Source: Chlamydiota bacterium
Lineage (GTDB): Bacteria; Chlamydiota; Chlamydiia; Chlamydiales; Waddliaceae
Assembly (NCBI GenBank): GCA_011065005.1
Contig: JAAKFP010000057.1
Location: 1-9,692, forward strand
Direction of reading: 5' to 3'
DNA length: 9,692 nt
Of this stretch, positions 6,607 through 9,692 are shown one piece after another. The translations under genes and the position numbers were made by a program. The notes under the pieces were generated by a model that was given only the letters and a program-made list of their open reading frames with translations, did no database searches and had not been told where the DNA came from. Positions within the stretch are counted from its first letter, which is position 1. Every line of letters begins with the position of its first letter.

Positions 6607-9468
6607 ATGGAAGAACTCTTCAAAGAATTACAAGAAAACATTCAAGGCGAAGTGCGTTATGACGAGGTAAGCCGTAAAGTCTATAGCGTTGATGCATCGA
6701 TCTATGAAATAGAACCAATGGGAGTGGTTATCCCCAAAACCAAAGAAGACATCGTTAAAATTGTGGAAATCGCCAAAAAATACGAAGTCTCTCTCATAGC
6801 GCGCGGTGCCGCCACAGGAATTACCGGAGGGTGTATCGGAGCAGGGCTGGTCGTCGATGTTTCCAAATACCTACGCCGAGTGCTAGAAATCAACGTGGAG
6901 GAAGAGTATGTCGTCTGTGAACCCGGTGTTATTCAAGATAATCTTAATGCCTTGTTATCCGAAAAGGGATACCGCCTAGGGCCCGACACCTCGACAGGAA
7001 ATCGTGCAACACTCGGAGGGATGTTAGCGAACAACGCCGCGGGATCGAGATCGTTAAAGTATGGGATAATGGTTGACCACGTTCTAGGCGTAGAAATGGT
7101 GTTGGGATCAGGAGAAGTGATCCGTTTTGGAGAGGTCGACGACGAGGAATGGGATAAAAAATGCTTGCTACGAGGGAGTGAAGGGAAGATCTACCGAGAA
7201 ACAAAACGAATTCGTGATAAATATTTCCACCAAATTGAAAAGCACTTCCCAAAAATACCTCGAAGGGTTTCTGGATATAATCTAGACCAACTGATCAAAC
7301 CAGGCTCTTTCAATATCAGCCGATTGATCACGGGATCGGAAGGGACATTAGGAATCGTCACAGAAATTAAAATGCGAATCGCTCCGAAACCAAAGAGAAC
7401 CGGATTGTGTGTCATACATCTCCACAAAATGAAAGATGGACTGAACGCAATAGAAAAGATTCTCCAATACCACCCCATTGCTGTGGAAATGATCGATGAT
7501 AAAATCCTCGAAATGGGAAAATCCTCACCCAGTGTTCACGATAAATTGGACTGGCTCGAGGGAAAACCAGAAGCAGTATTTGCCGTAGAACTCGAAGAGG
7601 ATCCTTCCAACCCTATCGAAAGCAAACTTAACATTTTCGCCCAGGAAATGAAAAGTGCCGACATCGGCTACAGCCATGTGTGCCTGACAGATCCAGAAAC
7701 CATGTCACACGTTTGGGAAGTACGCAAAGCAGGACTCGGACTTCTTCTATCCAAAAGAAGCTACAGCCGAGCCATCGCCTTCATTGAAGATATCTCTGTG
7801 CCACCAGAAGAACTAGCAGACTTTATGGAAGCCTTTCAAAGGTATTTAAAGGGTGTCGACAAAGAAGCAGGGATCTACGGCCATGTAGGTTCCGGCTGCC
7901 TTCACATCCGCCCCTATATCGACCTACGACAAAGCGATGAGCTGCAACTCATGAAAAAGATCATGCACGATGTGACAAAACTCCTCCTGGAGCATAACGG
8001 TTCCCTCAGTGGAGAACATGGAGACGGTCTTGTACGATCTTGGCTTTTGAAAGAACTCTATGGAGAAAAAATCTGCCAAGCTTTTGTAGAATTGAAAGAG
8101 GCCTTCGACCCTGACAATCGGATGAATCCCGGAAAAATCGTCCACCCCGAACCCGTCGAAGAACATCTGCGAATTAACCCGCAAACGAAAATGAGAGAGA
8201 TCGAAACATTTTTAGATTTCTCAAAAGAAGGAGGTTTTTCCCTTTCTGCCGACATGTGCAATGGAAATGCACAATGCCGTAAACCTGAAAATACAATGTG
8301 TCCCTCCTTCCAAGCCACACATGACGAATACCACACAACTCGCGCTCGCGCACAAACACTCCGCGCCATCATCACCGGAAAACTTCCTTTCGACGAACTC
8401 ACAGGTGAAGGACTTCGCGACGTCATGGATCTTTGCATCTCCTGCAAAGGGTGCAAGAAGGAATGCCCTTCACAAGTAGACATGGCAAAAATGAAAGCGG
8501 AACTTCTCTATCAGTACCACGAAAAGAACGGATATTCTTTTCGGGATAAGCTTTTCGGATATATTGGAAGAATCAACCAAATAAGCTCACCCCTCGCCAC
8601 ACTCTTCAATAAAATCAACCAGACAGCGATGGCCAAATCCCTTCTAAAAAGCCTGGGTATCGCCCCGGAACGCGACCTTCCCACTCTCGCGCCGCAAAAA
8701 TTCTCGCAATGGTTTCGCAAGCATAAACAATACCCCTCACAAGAAAAAAAAGTGGTCCTTTTCAACGACACCTTCACAGAATTCAACACCCCAAAAATTG
8801 GAATCGCCGCCACAAACGTTCTTCAAGCTCTAGGCTACACAGTCATCGTTCCCCCCTGGCAATGCTGCGGTAGGCCCATGATCTCAAAAGGAATGCTGAA
8901 ACAGGCAAAAAAATATGCAGAAAGACTACTCCACACCCTGAAACAATATGCAGAACAAAATATTCCCATCATCGGTCTGGAGCCTAGCTGCATCCTCACC
9001 ATCAAAGATGAATTTCAAGGACTCCTCGGCTACGATAATGACATTCTAGCAAGTGTCATCCAACACTGTTTTACTTTCGACGAATTCCTCGCACAACATA
9101 TCATCGACGGCAAACTCCCCCTAACCTTCGATGATACCACACACAACATCAAGGTCCATGGCCACTGCCACCAGAAAGCGCTAACAGAACATGGAGACAC
9201 GTTGCATGTCCTAAAATGCATTCCCAATGCTACTGTCACAGAAATACCCTCCGGCTGCTGTGGCATGGCAGGCTCCTTTGGATACGAAAAAGAACACTAC
9301 AACTTTTCCATGAAAATCGCAGAACTGCAACTCCTCCCCGCCATCAGAAACGCACCCCCCAACACAACAATCCTCGCCAATGGCTTCTCCTGCCGCTGCC
9401 AGATCTCCCACGCCACCAATCAGAAAGCCCTCCACCTCGCAGAAATCCTATTCAACTCTATGCGGTGA
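6607..9468 (+). CDS. Fused FAD-linked oxidase/Fe-S oxidoreductase (YdiJ/GlcD-GlcF type), probable D-2-hydroxyacid dehydrogenase
   Basis: The 953-aa protein joins a GlcD-like flavin half to a GlcF-like iron-sulfur half. The PCMH-type FAD domain (about 35-260) shows ARGAATGITGG (65-75), DTSTGNRATLGGMLANNAAG (127-146), RRVSGYNLD (219-227) and TGSEGTLGIVTE (242-253). The catalytic domain (to about 515) has GHVGSGCLHIRP (425-436) with putative metal ligands H426 and H433, SGEHGDG (468-474) and DPDNRMNPGKI (501-511). Next are two cysteine sets, C551/C557/C565 and C610/C613/C616/C620, then two CCG-type domains with CCGRP (753-757), EPSC (792-795), HGHCH (851-855) and SGCCGMAGSFG (882-892). Such proteins oxidise D-2-hydroxyglutarate or D-lactate and pass electrons onward. 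There is no transmembrane segment. It begins 6 nt after astB without a clear ribosome binding site, so translation may be coupled. Substrate and pathway link are unproven. Base skew reverses along the gene. Confidence 0.9.
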   Translation: MEELFKELQENIQGEVRYDEVSRKVYSVDASIYEIEPMGVVIPKTKEDIVKIVEIAKKYEVSLIARGAATGITGGCIGAGLVVDVSKYLRRVLEINVEEEYVVCEPGVIQDNLNALLSEKGYRLGPDTSTGNRATLGGMLANNAAGSRSLKYGIMVDHVLGVEMVLGSGEVIRFGEVDDEEWDKKCLLRGSEGKIYRETKRIRDKYFHQIEKHFPKIPRRVSGYNLDQLIKPGSFNISRLITGSEGTLGIVTEIKMRIAPKPKRTGLCVIHLHKMKDGLNAIEKILQYHPIAVEMIDDKILEMGKSSPSVHDKLDWLEGKPEAVFAVELEEDPSNPIESKLNIFAQEMKSADIGYSHVCLTDPETMSHVWEVRKAGLGLLLSKRSYSRAIAFIEDISVPPEELADFMEAFQRYLKGVDKEAGIYGHVGSGCLHIRPYIDLRQSDELQLMKKIMHDVTKLLLEHNGSLSGEHGDGLVRSWLLKELYGEKICQAFVELKEAFDPDNRMNPGKIVHPEPVEEHLRINPQTKMREIETFLDFSKEGGFSLSADMCNGNAQCRKPENTMCPSFQATHDEYHTTRARAQTLRAIITGKLPFDELTGEGLRDVMDLCISCKGCKKECPSQVDMAKMKAELLYQYHEKNGYSFRDKLFGYIGRINQISSPLATLFNKINQTAMAKSLLKSLGIAPERDLPTLAPQKFSQWFRKHKQYPSQEKKVVLFNDTFTEFNTPKIGIAATNVLQALGYTVIVPPWQCCGRPMISKGMLKQAKKYAERLLHTLKQYAEQNIPIIGLEPSCILTIKDEFQGLLGYDNDILASVIQHCFTFDEFLAQHIIDGKLPLTFDDTTHNIKVHGHCHQKALTEHGDTLHVLKCIPNATVTEIPSGCCGMAGSFGYEKEHYNFSMKIAELQLLPAIRNAPPNTTILANGFSCRCQISHATNQKALHLAEILFNSMR

Positions 9469-9577
9469 TGTTACTTAATTCACCACAGAGAACAGTGACT
9501 CGACTTTCGACATTTGGATTCAGCCTGAAAGGCTGAAAGTGGTTGGGCCATCGTCCCAGAAATAGTGATCTGAATAG
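9469..9577. other. Intergenic region after the operon
   Basis: About 110 bases separate the stop of the FAD/Fe-S gene from a possible convergent coding end. They contain the REP-like stem-loop described separately and a weak TGGG...CCCA pairing (9544-9547 with 9555-9558). No standard rho-independent terminator with a T-run was seen on either strand, so termination of the operon may be rho-dependent or use the stem-loop. No RNA gene was recognised. Confidence 0.6.
9519..9537. repeat. REP-like stem-loop downstream of the operon
   Basis: TTCAGCCT (9519-9526) and AGGCTGAA (9530-9537) are perfect reverse complements around a GAA loop, giving an 8-bp stem. The following bases, AGTGGTTGGGCCATCGTCCCA, hold a second weaker pairing. 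CAGCCTGAAAGGCTGAAAG followed by a short GGG..ATCG..CCC element resembles, from memory, a dispersed intergenic repeat seen in several environmental bacterial phyla. It could also serve as a weak terminator or mRNA end protector for the operon, but it lacks a T-run on either strand. Confidence 0.55.
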
Positions 9578-9691
9578 TTAATCCAAAACATACTCACTCT
9601 TCAAGGGAGAAGCTCTATTTTGCTCGCCTGCTTCCTCCTTTTCAGATCTAACCTTCCAAGCATAGTGTTGTTGATGTTCTTTGGAATCATA
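9578..9691 (-). CDS. Possible 3' end of an unknown convergent gene, cut by the window edge
   Basis: Reading the - strand in from the right edge, one frame stays open for 37 codons and ends in TAA at 9580-9578. The residues are hydrophilic (DSKEHQQHYAWKVRSEKEE and then AGEQNRASPLKSEYVLD), which suits a soluble protein tail more than random non-coding DNA. There is no start in the window and nothing recognisable in the sequence. A second - strand frame starts with ATG at 9690 and runs 29 codons, so the choice of frame is not certain. If real, this gene converges on the AST operon with about 110 bases between the two stops. Confidence 0.3.
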   Translation of the reverse strand, partial: YDSKEHQQHYAWKVRSEKEEAGEQNRASPLKSEYVLD

Positions 9692-9692
9692 C

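Noticed and set aside
8058..8483. 141-codon open frame on the - strand
   Set aside because: It lies wholly antisense to the conserved Fe-S region of the oxidoreductase and its translation is low-complexity Ser/Arg-rich without any family motif.
9216..9536. 106-codon + strand open frame overlapping the end of the FAD/Fe-S gene
   Set aside because: Most of it is the +1 shadow of the conserved CCG domain and the rest runs into the REP-like stem-loop; composition is Arg/His/Pro-rich as expected for a shadow frame.
9674..9692. ATG at 9674 as a + strand gene start at the edge
   Set aside because: There is no ribosome binding site upstream and only six codons are visible.

Overview
The window holds one six-gene operon on the + strand (197-9468). 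Its core is the arginine succinyltransferase (AST) catabolic pathway. Three members are unmistakable: astA (arginine N-succinyltransferase), astD (succinylglutamate semialdehyde dehydrogenase) and astB (N-succinylarginine dihydrolase). They are flanked by three genes that are not the usual AST partners: an M20 zinc hydrolase resembling carboxypeptidase G2, a class III aminotransferase resembling lysine 6-aminotransferases, and a large fused FAD/Fe-S oxidoreductase of the D-2-hydroxyacid dehydrogenase (YdiJ/GlcDF-like) type.

Layout. 1-114 is a near-perfect palindromic element with 33-bp arms, built from short CGCAAAG units. 115-196 is a short leader with a possible promoter and a good ribosome binding site. 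The genes follow as M20 hydrolase (197-1408), aminotransferase (1440-2807), astA (2798-3817), astD (3801-5234), astB (5248-6600) and FAD/Fe-S oxidoreductase (6607-9468). Junctions are tight: gaps of 31, 13 and 6 nt and overlaps of 10 and 17 nt, so co-transcription is very likely. 9469-9692 is mostly non-coding. It carries an 8-bp stem-loop with a REP-like look and, at the right edge, what may be the 3' end of a convergent gene on the - strand.

How the genes may work together. The order aminotransferase-astA-astD-astB matches the classical astC-A-D-B order, but astC is not the usual ArgD/AstC-type protein and no AstE (M14-type) is present. The proposal, which is inference, is that the LAT-like aminotransferase does the succinylornithine transamination and the CPG2-like M20 enzyme does the final release of glutamate from N-succinylglutamate. 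Together with AstA, AstB and AstD this would be a complete five-step route from arginine to glutamate, succinate, ammonia and CO2. The FAD/Fe-S protein probably passes electrons from a D-2-hydroxyacid (D-2-hydroxyglutarate or D-lactate are candidates) to a carrier or quinone; its link to arginine catabolism is unproven.

Organism. The AST pathway is best known from Gammaproteobacteria. GC content is moderate and the genes look bacterial with ATG starts and ribosome binding sites. The GCAAAG-type palindrome and the CAGCCTGAAAGGCTG-type hairpin resemble, from memory, intergenic repeats seen in environmental bacteria of several phyla. No ribosomal or other taxonomic marker is present, so the host cannot be placed from this window; lateral acquisition of the operon is possible.
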